From: an uncultured Alkaliphilus sp.
GTDB lineage: Bacteria; Bacillota; Clostridia; Peptostreptococcales; Natronincolaceae
Length of the DNA: 64,000 nucleotides
NCBI GenBank assembly: GCA_938074565.1
Contig: CALJEQ010000018.1
Coordinates: 62,001-126,000 of the forward strand
Direction: 5' to 3'
The translations under genes and the position numbers were made by a program. Every line of letters begins with the position of its first letter. Position 1 is the stretch's first letter. A model generated the notes under the pieces. That model ran no database searches and was not told the origin of the DNA. It saw nothing but the letters and a program-made list of their open reading frames with translations. Below, in pieces: positions 53,183 to 63,109 of this stretch.

Positions 53183-54066
53183 ATGCAGGGGGCTTAGTAT
53201 GCTCCAATTGTGACAGTAAAGAAGTTGTAAGATATGGTAAGTTCAATAATCGTCAGAGATATAAGTGTAAGAGCTGCAATAAAACCTTTAGTGACTTTAC
53301 TAAAACTCCCCTATATAGATCAAAATATCCTCAAAAGTGGACATCCTTTATCGAATGTATGCTTGAAGGTATGTCCCTTAGGAAATCCGAAAGGATTGTG
53401 GGAGTGTCCCATGTCACCCTATTCTATTGGCGCCATAAAATCCTTAATGCTCTAAAACTTGATGAAATTAATGCCTTAACAGGTATAATTGAAATGGATG
53501 AGACATATATTTTGGAATCACAAAAGGGAAATAAAAATATAACCCATAGAAAACCCCGAAAAAGGGGTGGAAAATCTCAATATAGAGGAATTAGTAATGA
53601 ACAAATTTGCATCCTAGTGGCTAGAGATAGGAATAAAAACACAATCTCTAAGGTCAGCTCTAGGGGTAGAATTTTGAAACCCAAGGTAGAACAAATTGTG
53701 GGCAAATACCTATCCAAGGATAATGTCATATGTACCGATAAATGGAGGGCATATAAAGCCTACTTTAAAGAAAAGGGTATTGAGCATTATAGAATAAAAC
53801 CTGAGGATAGTGGTCATGTCATCAAGGGAATTTATCATATTCAAAATGTAAATAGCTATCACTCTAGACTTAAGGGCTGGCTAGATAGATTTAAAGGAGT
53901 TTCAACAAAATATCTAGACAATTACTTGGAGTGGTTTAAATTTCTTGACTCCATCAGTCATAATGCAGGATCTATGGGTATTAAAACAATGCTTATAAAT
54001 GGATGTCTTTTTAAGGTAAGTGACACCTACAAATCCATAAGGACTGCTGGGTTTGAAATTAGTTAA
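53183..54066 (+). pseudogene. IS1595 family transposase, start region frameshifted
   Basis: The intact distal frame (to 54066) carries a zinc ribbon (CSNC at 53200, CKSC later), a helix-turn-helix (LRKSERIVGVSHVTLFYWRH), and an ISXO2-like catalytic domain (GIIEMDETYILESQKGN, TDKWRAYKAYF, then HSRLKGWL). No ATG, GTG or TTG precedes the zinc ribbon in that frame. An ATG at 53183 with AAGGGA upstream would enter it if the GGGGG run had one more G. A single-base loss, or a sequencing error, is the simplest explanation. Initiation at 53359 would lose the zinc ribbon. Confidence 0.8.
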
Positions 54067-54141
54067 AGGGTTTTGATGATTAATATAGAAGGATATTATT
54101 GCATGTAAGATGAATATAACGACGGAGAATAGGAGGTTACT

Positions 54142-54546
54142 ATGAAAGGAAAACTACATCATGTTGAAATTTATGTTAAAGACTTAAATAGAAGTAAAGA
54201 GTTTTGGGGATGGTTATTGAATGAGTTAGGCTATAAAGAATATCAAAATTGGGAACAGGGTGTAAGTTACATTTTAGAGAGAACCTATATTGTATTTGTT
54301 CAAGTTGAGGAAAAGTTTTTAGATATACCTTATCATAGATGTAGAGCAGGATTGAACCATCTTGCTTTTCATGGTGGAAGTAAAGAATTTGTAGATGAAG
54401 TTACACTAAAGTTAAGGGAAAGGGGTATTAAAATATTGTATGATAATAAACATCCTTATGCAGGCGGAACAGATTATTATGCTGTGTATTTTGAAGATCC
54501 AGATAGGATGAAAGTTGAAATAACTGCTAATAAGGAGGAAGAGTAA
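54142..54546 (+). CDS. VOC (glyoxalase-like) family protein
   Basis: This 134-residue protein has the vicinal-oxygen-chelate fold: LHHVEIYVKDLNRSKEFWGW at the start with a metal histidine, LNHLAFHGGS in the middle, and YAVYFEDPDRMKVEI at the end. It could be a lyase, dioxygenase-like or drug-binding protein; the family does not reveal the substrate. AGGAGGTTACT precedes the ATG. It overlaps the acetyltransferase gene by one base. Confidence 0.85.
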   Translation: MKGKLHHVEIYVKDLNRSKEFWGWLLNELGYKEYQNWEQGVSYILERTYIVFVQVEEKFLDIPYHRCRAGLNHLAFHGGSKEFVDEVTLKLRERGIKILYDNKHPYAGGTDYYAVYFEDPDRMKVEITANKEEE

Positions 54547-55094
54547 TGATTATTGTAAGTCCATTCCCTGTTATGAAGACAAATAATCTATTATTAAGGA
54601 AGATGGCACTTGAGGATAAGCATGACATTTTTTTAATGAGAAAAGACCCCGTAATCCATGAATATACTGATTCAAAACCCGACGAAAGCATAGAGGAAAC
54701 AGAAGCATATATTGATAAAATGCTTAATGGGATTGCTGAAAACAAATGGATTATATGGGCAATCGAACATAAAATGTCGAAGAAGGTTATAGGAACGATA
54801 AGTATTTGGAATATTGATAAAGAAAAGGGACTAGCGGAACTTGGATATGGTATAATACCGGATTTTCAAGGTAAAGGACTTATGAAGGAAGCACTGTTAG
54901 GTGTAGTAGATTATGGCTTTAATGTTATGAAATTAAAAACACTGGATGCATATACTGAGGAGAATAACGTTAGTTCAACTAGACTCATTGAAAACTGTAA
55001 GTTCAAAAGAGTAGACAAGGTTGATGAACAAGGCTATTGCAATGACCGAATTTATCATATGCTTCTGTATAGGCTTGAAAATATTATTCAATAG
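54546..55094 (+). CDS. GNAT family N-acetyltransferase (RimJ/RimL type)
   Basis: This 182-residue protein has the GNAT fold, with acetyl-CoA-binding ELGYGIIPDFQGKGLMKEAL and YTEENNVSSTRLIENCKF. RimL-type enzymes may acetylate ribosomal proteins, drugs or small molecules; the substrate is unknown. The start overlaps the VOC stop (TAATG), so the two are translationally coupled and lie between repeat copies, as a possible acquired module. Confidence 0.85.
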   Translation: MIIVSPFPVMKTNNLLLRKMALEDKHDIFLMRKDPVIHEYTDSKPDESIEETEAYIDKMLNGIAENKWIIWAIEHKMSKKVIGTISIWNIDKEKGLAELGYGIIPDFQGKGLMKEALLGVVDYGFNVMKLKTLDAYTEENNVSSTRLIENCKFKRVDKVDEQGYCNDRIYHMLLYRLENIIQ

Positions 55095-55170
55095 TAGGCA
55101 TTTTTACTAAAATACGAAGGAAATAGATTAAGGTTTAAGTCTTATTATCTATTTTAGACGACTTAACGAA

Positions 55171-55220
55171 AAAAGGAATGATTATAGGCTTCATGCAAGC
55201 AATATAACCATTCCTTACTT
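55171..55220 (+). terminator. Probable terminator after the VOC/GNAT pair
   Basis: AAGGAATG at 55173-55180 pairs with CATTCCTT at 55209-55216, with further pairing of ATTATAGGCTT and AAGCAATATAAC inside. The T tract is weak. Confidence 0.55.
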
Positions 55221-55257
55221 TATATATATAATATCAACATTTATTATTAACAGAGCC

Positions 55258-55338
55258 AAAAAATAAGAAATACAAACCAATAAAATAATTAAGTGGCTTA
55301 GGATGGAGATTGATAATTCCCCCTAAGCCATTTTTAAT
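55258..55338. repeat. 81-base direct repeat, copy 2
   Basis: This copy matches 52725-52805 with three differences but has no transposase coding sequence beside it. It looks like the stranded end of a second ISL3 element. The rest of 55339-55705 is AT-rich and non-coding, with one operator. Confidence 0.88.
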
Positions 55339-55611
55339 TTAGTTTTTTTAAAAAATATGTTAGATTATTCACCAACACCATGTATTATATAGTCTTAAAA
55401 ATAAAACTACAAAAGAATTAACTGTATAAATATTCGGTATAGATGGTGAAAATGTATTAATTAAGTGCTTGAAAAACCAACGAAATTAATATAAATATAC
55501 AGCATAGCCTAATAAAAATAGATTATTGTTACCTATTTAACACATTGTAAATGTTAAAAAAAAGATAATCGTTGTAATATTATAAATTGTATGATAATTT
55601 ATAAATATAAC

Positions 55612-55622
55612 TGGTATGACCA
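55612..55622 (+). promoter_or_regulatory. GntR/FadR-type operator upstream of larA
   Basis: TGGTATGACCA is a perfect TGGT-N3-ACCA palindrome, the core recognised by FadR/LldR-subfamily regulators. It lies about 85 bases before larA. The GntR gene at 46481 is the obvious candidate, but this link is inferred. Confidence 0.7.
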
Positions 55623-55705
55623 TACTACCGAAAAGAAAAGACATATTTGAAAGTATATTTATTTAGAAGTAGCTTTTATAGAAAGTCCATTAAAGGGGTG
55701 ATGTT

Positions 55706-56980
55706 TTGACAACTATTAAAATACCATTTGCCCGAACTTTTATAAAGGCAGACTTGCCTGATGAAAAATTAGTAGGCATATTAGAATCAAAAGCCCATCA
55801 TTTTAAAGTCGAACTATCTCAAGAAGAAATTGTAAATAGGGCAATGGAAAATCCAATAGGTTCTAATAAGTTAGAAGAATTGGTAAAGGGAAAAAAGAAT
55901 ATGGTTATTATCACCAGTGATCATACAAGACCAGTTCCTAGTAAAATAACAATTCCTATAATACTAAAGAAAATTAGGGAAATTAATCCACAGATTGACA
56001 TAAAGATTTTGTTGGCTACAGGGTATCACCGTCCCACCACTAAAGAGGAAATGATAGATAAGTTTGGTGAGACAATTGTCGAAAAAGAAGTGATTATTAA
56101 TCATATTTCACAGGATATAGATAGTCTAGTAAAGATAGGAATATTACCATCTGGTGGAGAGTTATGGTTAAATAAGTTAGCAATGGAAACTGAACTTTTA
56201 ATTGCTGAAGGATTTATAGAACCTCATTTTTTTGCAGGTTTTTCAGGAGGAAGAAAGAGTGTACTCCCTGGAATTGCAGGAGCTAAAACTGTTTTAGCAA
56301 ATCATTGTTCCGAGTTTATTGCCAGTAGCTTTGCAAGAACAGGCGTATTAGAAAACAATCCGATTCATAGAGATATGGTATATGCAGCAGAGAAAGCCAA
56401 CTTGGCGTTTATACTAAATGTAGTTATCGATAGTGATAAAAAAATTATTAATGCCTTTTGTGGAGATAGTCTATTAGCTCATCAAGAGGGATGTAAATTT
56501 GTAAATGAATTGTCTAGGGTGAAACAAATAAAAGCAGATATTGTCATATCTTCAAATGGGGGTTATCCATTAGATCAAAATATATATCAAGCAGTGAAGG
56601 GAATGACAGCAGCTGAAGCTTGTTGTAAAGAAAACGCTGTTATTATAATGGTGGCTGCATGTAATGATGGGCATGGTGGAGAGGCTTTTTATCGTTCTAT
56701 GGCTGAGGCATCAAGTCCTGCTGAGGTGCTAGAGAAGGTAATTCAAATACCTAGAGACCAAACTAAGCCAGACCAATGGGAGTATCAAATCCTTGCTAGA
56801 ATTTTGAATCAATATAAAGTGATTTTAGTAACTGACCAATGTGATCCGCAAATGATAAAAAATATGCACATGGATCATGCCTATACTTTTGAAGAAGCAA
56901 TGGAAAAAGCCCTTAAAATAAAAGGAAAAGATGCTAAAATAACAGCTATTCCAGATGGAGTTTCGGTAATTGTTCAATAG
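55706..56980 (+). CDS. larA: Nickel-dependent lactate racemase LarA
   Basis: LarA interconverts D- and L-lactate with a nickel pincer cofactor covalently bound to lysine. The 424-residue product shows SDHTRPVPSK, ATGYHRPTT with a catalytic histidine, and EPHFFAGFSGGRKSVLPG with the second histidine and the cofactor lysine. The start follows AAAGGGGTGATG. Cofactor genes larB, larC and larE are not in the window. It heads the lctBCD genes, 130 bases away. Confidence 0.93.
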   Translation: MTTIKIPFARTFIKADLPDEKLVGILESKAHHFKVELSQEEIVNRAMENPIGSNKLEELVKGKKNMVIITSDHTRPVPSKITIPIILKKIREINPQIDIKILLATGYHRPTTKEEMIDKFGETIVEKEVIINHISQDIDSLVKIGILPSGGELWLNKLAMETELLIAEGFIEPHFFAGFSGGRKSVLPGIAGAKTVLANHCSEFIASSFARTGVLENNPIHRDMVYAAEKANLAFILNVVIDSDKKIINAFCGDSLLAHQEGCKFVNELSRVKQIKADIVISSNGGYPLDQNIYQAVKGMTAAEACCKENAVIIMVAACNDGHGGEAFYRSMAEASSPAEVLEKVIQIPRDQTKPDQWEYQILARILNQYKVILVTDQCDPQMIKNMHMDHAYTFEEAMEKALKIKGKDAKITAIPDGVSVIVQ

Positions 56981-57035
56981 TATTATTCAATAATTAGGTA
57001 ATTATTTTTATTGATATAGATAGTTACAACCTATA

Positions 57036-57049
57036 AGAAAACGTTTGCA
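57036..57049 (+). promoter_or_regulatory. cre-like site upstream of lctB
   Basis: AGAAAACGTTTGCA matches the cre consensus at about 12 of 14 positions and lies 64 bases before lctB, in the gap after larA. Confidence 0.5.
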
Positions 57050-57112
57050 TTTTTAATCTGATTCATTTCAAAAATTAAATATAACATAATACCATAAAGT
57101 AGGAGGGAGAAC

Positions 57113-57898
57113 ATGGAAATAATAGTTTGTATTAAACAAGTTCCAGGAACCGATGAAGTAAAAGTAGATGAAAGAGGAAATCTTATTCGTGACGGTGTAG
57201 ATTCTAAGATGAATCCATACGACCTATATGCAGTAGAGACAGCATTAAAAATTAAAGAAGAAAAAGGTGCAAAAGTAAATGTAATTACAATGGGTCCACC
57301 ACAATCGGAAGCTGTACTTCGTGAAGCTTTTATGATGGGGGTAGATGATGCTTATTTATTAACAGATAGAAAATTTGCAGGTGCAGACGTGTTAGCCACT
57401 GCATATGCATTATCTCAAGGAGTTCAAAAAACAGGAAGTCCTCAATTAATTATCTGTGGTAAGCAGACAACTGACGGAGATACTGCTCAAGTAGGGCCAG
57501 AAATGGCGGAATATTTAGGGATTCCCCATGTGGCAAATGCTAAAAAAATAATTGAACTAAGAGAAAACTCAATTGTGGTTGAAGTGGATATGGCAAATAC
57601 GTTGGAAGTAGTAGAAGTACAATATCCGTGTCTAGTTACTGTAGAGAAGGGGATTTTTCAACCACGACTACCTTCCTATAAACGTAAGTTAGCTACTAAA
57701 GATAGAACAATCACTTATATAAGTTTAAAAGATCTTAATGATCAAGACGAAAAACAATATGGTATTAATGGATCACCAACTCAAGTAGAAAGAATATTTC
57801 CACCAGATGCCAATACAGATCAAGAAATATGGACGGGTAAAGGTGATGATCTAGGTAACAAAATGTTTGATAAATTAACTGAACTGAAGTTTATATAA
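57113..57898 (+). CDS. lctB: Electron transfer flavoprotein beta subunit of lactate dehydrogenase complex
   Basis: This 261-residue EtfB is part of the soluble complex that drives lactate oxidation with NAD by co-oxidising reduced ferredoxin (electron confurcation), known from Acetobacterium woodii. The start IVCIKQVPGTDEVKVDERGN and the motif GKQTTDGDTAQVGPEMAEYL are typical of EtfB. AGGAGGGAG precedes the ATG. etfA and the dehydrogenase gene follow, giving the full LctBCD set. Confidence 0.93.
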   Translation: MEIIVCIKQVPGTDEVKVDERGNLIRDGVDSKMNPYDLYAVETALKIKEEKGAKVNVITMGPPQSEAVLREAFMMGVDDAYLLTDRKFAGADVLATAYALSQGVQKTGSPQLIICGKQTTDGDTAQVGPEMAEYLGIPHVANAKKIIELRENSIVVEVDMANTLEVVEVQYPCLVTVEKGIFQPRLPSYKRKLATKDRTITYISLKDLNDQDEKQYGINGSPTQVERIFPPDANTDQEIWTGKGDDLGNKMFDKLTELKFI

Positions 57899-57924
57899 CT
57901 ATTTATAGGATTAGGAGGGAGTTT

Positions 57925-59106
57925 ATGGCAGGTATTGTTGTAAGTCAAGAGAAAATACAAGACATTAATGGGGTAATAAAACTTTGTCCTTTTGGTGCAA
58001 TAGAAGAAAAAAATGGTGCAGTAGAAATAAATGCAGCCTGTAAAATGTGTATGATTTGTGTTAAAAAAGGACCAGAAGGTGCTTTTGTATATCAAGAAGA
58101 TGAAAAAGTGGAAGTAGACAAAAGTAAGTGGACGGGTGTGGCTGTATATGTTGACCATTCTGATGGAGACATTCATCCAGTAACATTTGAGTTGATCGGA
58201 AAAGCAAAAGAATTAGCAGCTAAAATAAATCAACCTGTATATGCAGTATTCATCGGTAATAATATTAAAGATAAAGCAGAAGAACTATTATATTATGGTG
58301 TTGATGAGGTATTCGTATATGACAATATTTCATTAAAAGATTTTAGAATAGAACCATATTCTGCGGCTTTTGAAGATTTTATAGGAAAAACGCAACCATC
58401 TATAGTTTTGGTTGGTGCAACAACTTTAGGTAGGTCTTTAGCCCCAAGAATTGCTGCAAGATTTAAAACAGGATTAACAGCAGATTGTACAATATTAGAT
58501 GTAAAAGAAAATACAGATTTAGTACAAATTAGACCAGCCTTTGGTGGAAACATTATGGCTCAAATTATTACACCAAATCATAGACCACAGTTTGCTACAG
58601 TAAGATATAAAATATTTAATGCACCTGAAAAAACAGAAAATACAAGTGGAAAAATAACTGTATGTGAACTATCAGAAGATAAGTTGGTTTCTAAAATTAA
58701 TGTACTAAAGATTAAACAAAAAGAAGTAGAAGAAAATATTTCTGATGCAGAAGTAATCATTGTTGCAGGAAGAGGTATTAAGCAAGAGAAGGATCTTGAA
58801 ATGATTAATGAATTAGCTAAAGCACTTGGAGGACAAGTTGCAGTAACTAGACCATTAATAGAGTTAGGATGGGGAGACGCTAGAAAGCAGATCGGATTAA
58901 GTGGTAGAACAGTAAGACCTAAACTGATTATTACTTGTGGTGTTTCTGGTGCGGTACAATTTAAAGCAGGTATGATGAATTCAGAGTTTATTTTCGCTAT
59001 AGATGAAAATCCTAGCGCAGCAATATTTGATGTTGCCCATTATGGAATTGTTGGTGATATTTACGAAGTAATTCCAAGTTTATTGGAAAAAATCAAATCA
59101 TTATAG
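57925..59106 (+). CDS. lctC: Electron transfer flavoprotein alpha subunit with N-terminal Fe-S domain
   Basis: This 393-residue EtfA has an extra N-terminal region with four cysteines (CPFGAIE and CKMCMIC at residues about 15-50), likely one [4Fe-4S] cluster, as in the Acetobacterium LctC. The C-terminal FAD site has VAVTRPLIELGWGDARKQIG and GLSGRTVRPKLIITCGVSGA. TAGGAGGGAG precedes the ATG. It forms the Etf dimer with LctB. Confidence 0.93.
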   Translation: MAGIVVSQEKIQDINGVIKLCPFGAIEEKNGAVEINAACKMCMICVKKGPEGAFVYQEDEKVEVDKSKWTGVAVYVDHSDGDIHPVTFELIGKAKELAAKINQPVYAVFIGNNIKDKAEELLYYGVDEVFVYDNISLKDFRIEPYSAAFEDFIGKTQPSIVLVGATTLGRSLAPRIAARFKTGLTADCTILDVKENTDLVQIRPAFGGNIMAQIITPNHRPQFATVRYKIFNAPEKTENTSGKITVCELSEDKLVSKINVLKIKQKEVEENISDAEVIIVAGRGIKQEKDLEMINELAKALGGQVAVTRPLIELGWGDARKQIGLSGRTVRPKLIITCGVSGAVQFKAGMMNSEFIFAIDENPSAAIFDVAHYGIVGDIYEVIPSLLEKIKSL

Positions 59107-59118
59107 GGGTGAAAAAAG

Positions 59119-60516
59119 ATGAACTATAAAAAAATAGATGAGAAGGATATTCAGTTTTTAATCTCCATCTGTGGGGATAAAAGAGTATTTATCGGTGAAG
59201 AAATAAATGAAGATTTTAGCCATGATGAATTGGCAAGTGTAAAGCAAATGCCAGAAGCATTGGTAGAACCGTTAACTACTGAAGAAGTATCTCAAATAAT
59301 GAAATATGCTTATGAAAACAATATTCCAGTAACCCCAAGAGGTCAGGGTACAGGGTTAGTGGGGGGAGCTGTTCCAATTTATGGTGGTATCCTATTAAAT
59401 ATGAGTAAGATGAATAAAATTATTGAAATAGATGAAGAAAACTTGACACTTACAGTTGAACCAGGGGTATTATTAATGGAAATAAGTAAGTTTGTAGAAT
59501 CCCATGACTTATTTTATCCACCAGATCCAGGTGAGAAAAGTGCAACTATCGCTGGAAATATTAACACTAATGCAGGTGGAATGAGGGCAGTTAAGTATGG
59601 TGTAACAAGGGATTATGTTAGAGGTCTTGAAATCGTTTTAGCAAACGGTAATGTGATAGAAGTTGGTGGTAAAATTGTTAAGAATAGTTCTGGTTACAGC
59701 TTTAAAGACCTTATTGTAGGGTCAGAGGGAACATTAGGAATTGTAACGAAGGCTATATTAAGATTATTACCTTTACCAAAGAAGGCAATCAGTTTATTAG
59801 TACCTTTTAACAGTTTAGAAGAAGCCATTGAAACTGTACCAAAAGTAATCAAGTCAAAGTCTATACCAACAGCTATTGAGTATATGGTAAGGGATACCAT
59901 ATTATCTGCTGAAGAATTTTTAGGTAAGCCCTTCCCAGATAAGTCTTCCGATGCATATTTATTATTAACTTTTGATGGAAATTCAAAGGAAGAAGTAGAA
60001 AAAGCCTATGAAAAAGTTGCAGAAATTTGTCTAGATGCAGGTGCTTTAGATGTTTATATTTCTGAAACACAAGAAAGACAAGAGTCTATTTGGTCTGCTA
60101 GAGGTGCATTCTTAGAGGCTATTAAAGCGTCTACAACTGAAATGGATGAATGTGATGTTGTTGTTCCAAGAAACAAAATTGCTGAGTTTGTAAAATATTC
60201 AAATGATTTACAAAAACAATTTGATATTAGAATTAAATCTTTTGGTCATGCTGGAGATGGAAACCTACACATCTATGTACTAAGGGATGATTTAGATCAA
60301 GAAACATGGGAAAAGAAATTAAATGATGTATTTGATTGTATGTACAACAGAGCTAAAGAATTGGATGGACAAGTTTCTGGAGAACATGGTATTGGGTTTG
60401 CAAAGAAAGGTTATTTAGGTGAATCCATTGGAGATGAATATCTTTCTTTAATGAAGGGAATAAAAGCTACCTTTGATCCGAAAAACATATTAAATCCAGG
60501 TAAAGTTGTAATTTAA
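59119..60516 (+). CDS. lctD: FAD-linked lactate dehydrogenase subunit (GlcD/LctD type)
   Basis: This 465-residue flavoprotein oxidises D-lactate to pyruvate. It has the FAD-binding PCMH fold ([20 protein letters not shown]) and the C-terminal catalytic motif [12 protein letters not shown] with [14 protein letters not shown]. The start follows GGGGTGAAAA, 12 bases after the lctC stop. With EtfAB it completes the confurcating complex. A strong terminator closes the operon. Confidence 0.93.
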   Translation: MNYKKIDEKDIQFLISICGDKRVFIGEEINEDFSHDELASVKQMPEALVEPLTTEEVSQIMKYAYENNIPVTPRGQGTGLVGGAVPIYGGILLNMSKMNKIIEIDEENLTLTVEPGVLLMEISKFVESHDLFYPPDPGEKSATIAGNINTNAGGMRAVKYGVTRDYVRGLEIVLANGNVIEVGGKIVKNSSGYSFKDLIVGSEGTLGIVTKAILRLLPLPKKAISLLVPFNSLEEAIETVPKVIKSKSIPTAIEYMVRDTILSAEEFLGKPFPDKSSDAYLLLTFDGNSKEEVEKAYEKVAEICLDAGALDVYISETQERQESIWSARGAFLEAIKASTTEMDECDVVVPRNKIAEFVKYSNDLQKQFDIRIKSFGHAGDGNLHIYVLRDDLDQETWEKKLNDVFDCMYNRAKELDGQVSGEHGIGFAKKGYLGESIGDEYLSLMKGIKATFDPKNILNPGKVVI

Positions 60517-60535
60517 TAATTTAATTATATGAATA

Positions 60536-60580
60536 AAGAAGAGTCTGAGGAAATCTATTAATTCCTCGGACTCTTCTTTT
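60536..60580 (+). terminator. Terminator of the larA-lctBCD region
   Basis: AAAGAAGAGTCTGAGGA pairs with TCCTCGGACTCTTCTTT (one G-T pair), closed by a short loop and followed by T residues. Confidence 0.92.
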
Positions 60581-60760
60581 GCACTTATCATTATATATTT
60601 ATCAACAGATAATTATTGAAATATAGTTAAAGCAAAGTTAATTGCAAAAATAAGCATAAATAATAGTAGGTTTTGAATATAATAAGAGCATTATTATAGA
60701 TATTAAACAATTAAAGCGTTAACCCATGTAAGTAATAAAAATATGAAAGAAGGCGGTTAG

Positions 60761-62029
60761 GTGAGGAAAGATAATCAGTTTTCATCAGATAATTCCATGA
60801 TAATTATTAAAGAAGAAGATACTCTGTCCATAAGTAAAACAGTAATACTTGGTATTCAACATGCATTTACTATGTTTGGTGCAACTGTATTAGTACCTAT
60901 TATAACAGGGTTGAATCCTGCTGTGGCACTATTTATGGCTGGGGTGGGAACACTATTATTTCATATCATTACTAAAAATAAAGTGCCGGTTTTTTTAGGT
61001 TCATCCTTTGCATTTATTGCACCTATTTTAGCCGTTGCCAACCATCGAAACTTTGCAGTAGAGGGACAACCAGAAATTGGGTTATCCTATGCACAAGGAG
61101 GTATTGTAGTAGCAGGCTTATTTTATTTGTTGGTGGCGTTGATGGTATATGCTTTTGGATATAAACGGGTTGTAGATTTTTTTCCTCCAGTGGTAACTGG
61201 CCCTATTATTATGGTAATTGGTTTAAAATTAGCCCCTGTAGCAATTGATATGGCTTCTGATAACTGGATATTGGCAATGGTTAGTTTTATTATCGTTGCG
61301 GGGGTTAGTGTATTTGCTAAAGGGTTTTTAAAGGTACTTCCTGTTATTTGTGGTTTAATAGGAGGCTATATTGTAGCAGTGCTTACGGGCAATGTAGATT
61401 TTACACCCATCCTACAGGCGAATATTATTGGTATTCCACCCTTCACTGTTGCTAAATTTAATTTTCAAGCAATTATGATTGTAGCCCCTGTGGCTATAGC
61501 TACTATGGTAGAGCATATTGGTGATGTATTAGCTATAAGTGAAACCGTTGAAAAGGACTTTATGCAATCTCCAGGTTTACACCGTACTATTTTAGGTGAC
61601 GGTATTGCTACCTCTATTTCAGCAATGTTTGGAGGACCTGCTAATACTACATATTCTGAAAATACAGGAGTACTGGCTTTAACTGGAGTACATAAATCTT
61701 TAGTAATGAGGACGGCTGCTATATTTGCCATTATATTAGGTATACTGCCTAAACTAGGAGCAGTTATTGCAACCATACCAGTGGCTGTAGTTGGAGGTAT
61801 TTCTATCATTTTATTTGGTATGATAGCTGCCATTGGAGGAAGAACACTAGTGGATAATAAAGTAGACTTTGGAAAATCAAGAAATTTAATTATTATGGCT
61901 ATTATTTTAGTATTAGGGTTAGGTGGAGCAGTATTACCTATATCTGTAGGGGTTTTGAACTTTGAAATAGAAGGAATGGCTTTGGCAGCTATTTTCGGTA
62001 TTGTACTTAATAAAGTTTTACCCCAATAA
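60761..62029 (+). CDS. uraA: Uracil permease (NCS2 family)
   Basis: This 422-residue membrane protein imports uracil by proton symport. It has about 14 segments and the family motifs ILGIQHAFTMFGATVLVPI near the start, ATMVEHIGDVLAISE, and GGPANTTYSENTGVLALTG. The GTG start at 60761 follows AAGGCGG. It is monocistronic with its own terminator. No attenuator such as a PyrR site was seen upstream. Confidence 0.92.
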   Translation: MRKDNQFSSDNSMIIIKEEDTLSISKTVILGIQHAFTMFGATVLVPIITGLNPAVALFMAGVGTLLFHIITKNKVPVFLGSSFAFIAPILAVANHRNFAVEGQPEIGLSYAQGGIVVAGLFYLLVALMVYAFGYKRVVDFFPPVVTGPIIMVIGLKLAPVAIDMASDNWILAMVSFIIVAGVSVFAKGFLKVLPVICGLIGGYIVAVLTGNVDFTPILQANIIGIPPFTVAKFNFQAIMIVAPVAIATMVEHIGDVLAISETVEKDFMQSPGLHRTILGDGIATSISAMFGGPANTTYSENTGVLALTGVHKSLVMRTAAIFAIILGILPKLGAVIATIPVAVVGGISIILFGMIAAIGGRTLVDNKVDFGKSRNLIIMAIILVLGLGGAVLPISVGVLNFEIEGMALAAIFGIVLNKVLPQ

Positions 62030-62049
62030 AAAAGAAGTCAGTGGAATTT

Positions 62050-62087
62050 AGCTCTTAAGATTTTATTAATCTTAGGAGTTTTTTTAT
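62050..62087 (+). terminator. Terminator of uraA
   Basis: CTCTTAAGATT pairs with AATCTTAGGAG (one mismatch) and is followed by seven T residues. Confidence 0.85.
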
Positions 62088-62183
62088 TAAGAGGATTTAA
62101 TAATAAAATGGCGAATATTGTCTTTAAATAATAAGGAAGACCAAAGATATTTATTAAATCCATAGATTAAAGGAGTTAATCAT

Positions 62184-62987
62184 ATGAATAATAATATAAT
62201 TATTATAAAGGGAGCAGGAGATATTGCCACTGCCGTAGCCCATAAACTTTTTCGTAGTGGGTTTAAAGTGGTGATGACAGAAGTAGAAAAACCCACCTGC
62301 CTTCGTCGCTACGTATCCTTTGCTAACTGTATTTATGAAGGGGAATGGCAAGTGGAGGATGTTAAAGGTGAAAAAGCCGAAAGTTTAATAGATATACCTT
62401 TAATATGGGAAAAAAATAAAATTCCTGTATTAATAGATGAATCATGTAGTATAAAAAACGAAATAAACCATAGCGTGTTGGTGGATTGTATATTAGCAAA
62501 GAAAAATACAGGAACTCAAATTGATGATGCTCCATTGGTGATTGGACTAGGGCCTGGTTTTATTGCTGGTAAAGATTTGGATATAGTAATTGAAACTAAT
62601 AGGGGTCATGACTTAGGAAAAATAATACTAAAAGGAAGTGCTGAAAGAGATACAGGTATACCTGGAAATATAGGAGGTTATTCAAAGGAACGGGTGTTAC
62701 GGTCTACAAATGCAGGTGAAATTGTTTTGATAAAAAAAATTGGCGATTATGTTGAGATAGGTGATGTAGTTGCTAAAGTTGGCGATACTGAAGTAAAAAC
62801 AGTAATAGCAGGAGTCATTAGGGGTTTAATTCAAGATGGACTAGCAGTGACAAAGAATTTCAAAATAGGGGATGTTGACCCAAGAGGAAACATAGACTGG
62901 GTTTATACAATTTCAGATAAAGGAAGGTGCATTGCTGGGGGTGTGTTGGAGGCAATAATGATGTGGAGGAACAAAAATACAGAATAA
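62184..62987 (+). CDS. YqeB/EF2563-type selenium-dependent molybdenum hydroxylase accessory protein
   Basis: This 267-residue protein starts with a Rossmann-like IKGAGDIATAVAHKLFRSGF and has GLGPGFIAGKDLDIVIETNR and TGIPGNIGGYSKERVLRS. These match the EF2563/YqeB family, which accompanies selenium-dependent molybdenum hydroxylases (purine or xanthine catabolism). No hydroxylase gene is in the window. Location next to a uracil permease hints at nucleobase metabolism but proves nothing. Confidence 0.85.
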   Translation: MNNNIIIIKGAGDIATAVAHKLFRSGFKVVMTEVEKPTCLRRYVSFANCIYEGEWQVEDVKGEKAESLIDIPLIWEKNKIPVLIDESCSIKNEINHSVLVDCILAKKNTGTQIDDAPLVIGLGPGFIAGKDLDIVIETNRGHDLGKIILKGSAERDTGIPGNIGGYSKERVLRSTNAGEIVLIKKIGDYVEIGDVVAKVGDTEVKTVIAGVIRGLIQDGLAVTKNFKIGDVDPRGNIDWVYTISDKGRCIAGGVLEAIMMWRNKNTE

Positions 62988-63109
62988 CAAAATACATAAC
63001 ACCAAAGAAAGCCTTTTGTATAAGTGTAACAAAGAATAGATTTTTGGTATTCTTATACATTAGTTTATGTTATTATATATACAGAGTTGAAGAGTGAGGA
63101 GGATTAACT

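Noticed and set aside
53234..53455. Plus-strand 73-codon frame at the start of the IS1595 region
   Set aside because: It is an alternative frame of the transposase, whose zinc-ribbon and helix-turn-helix codons explain the sequence.
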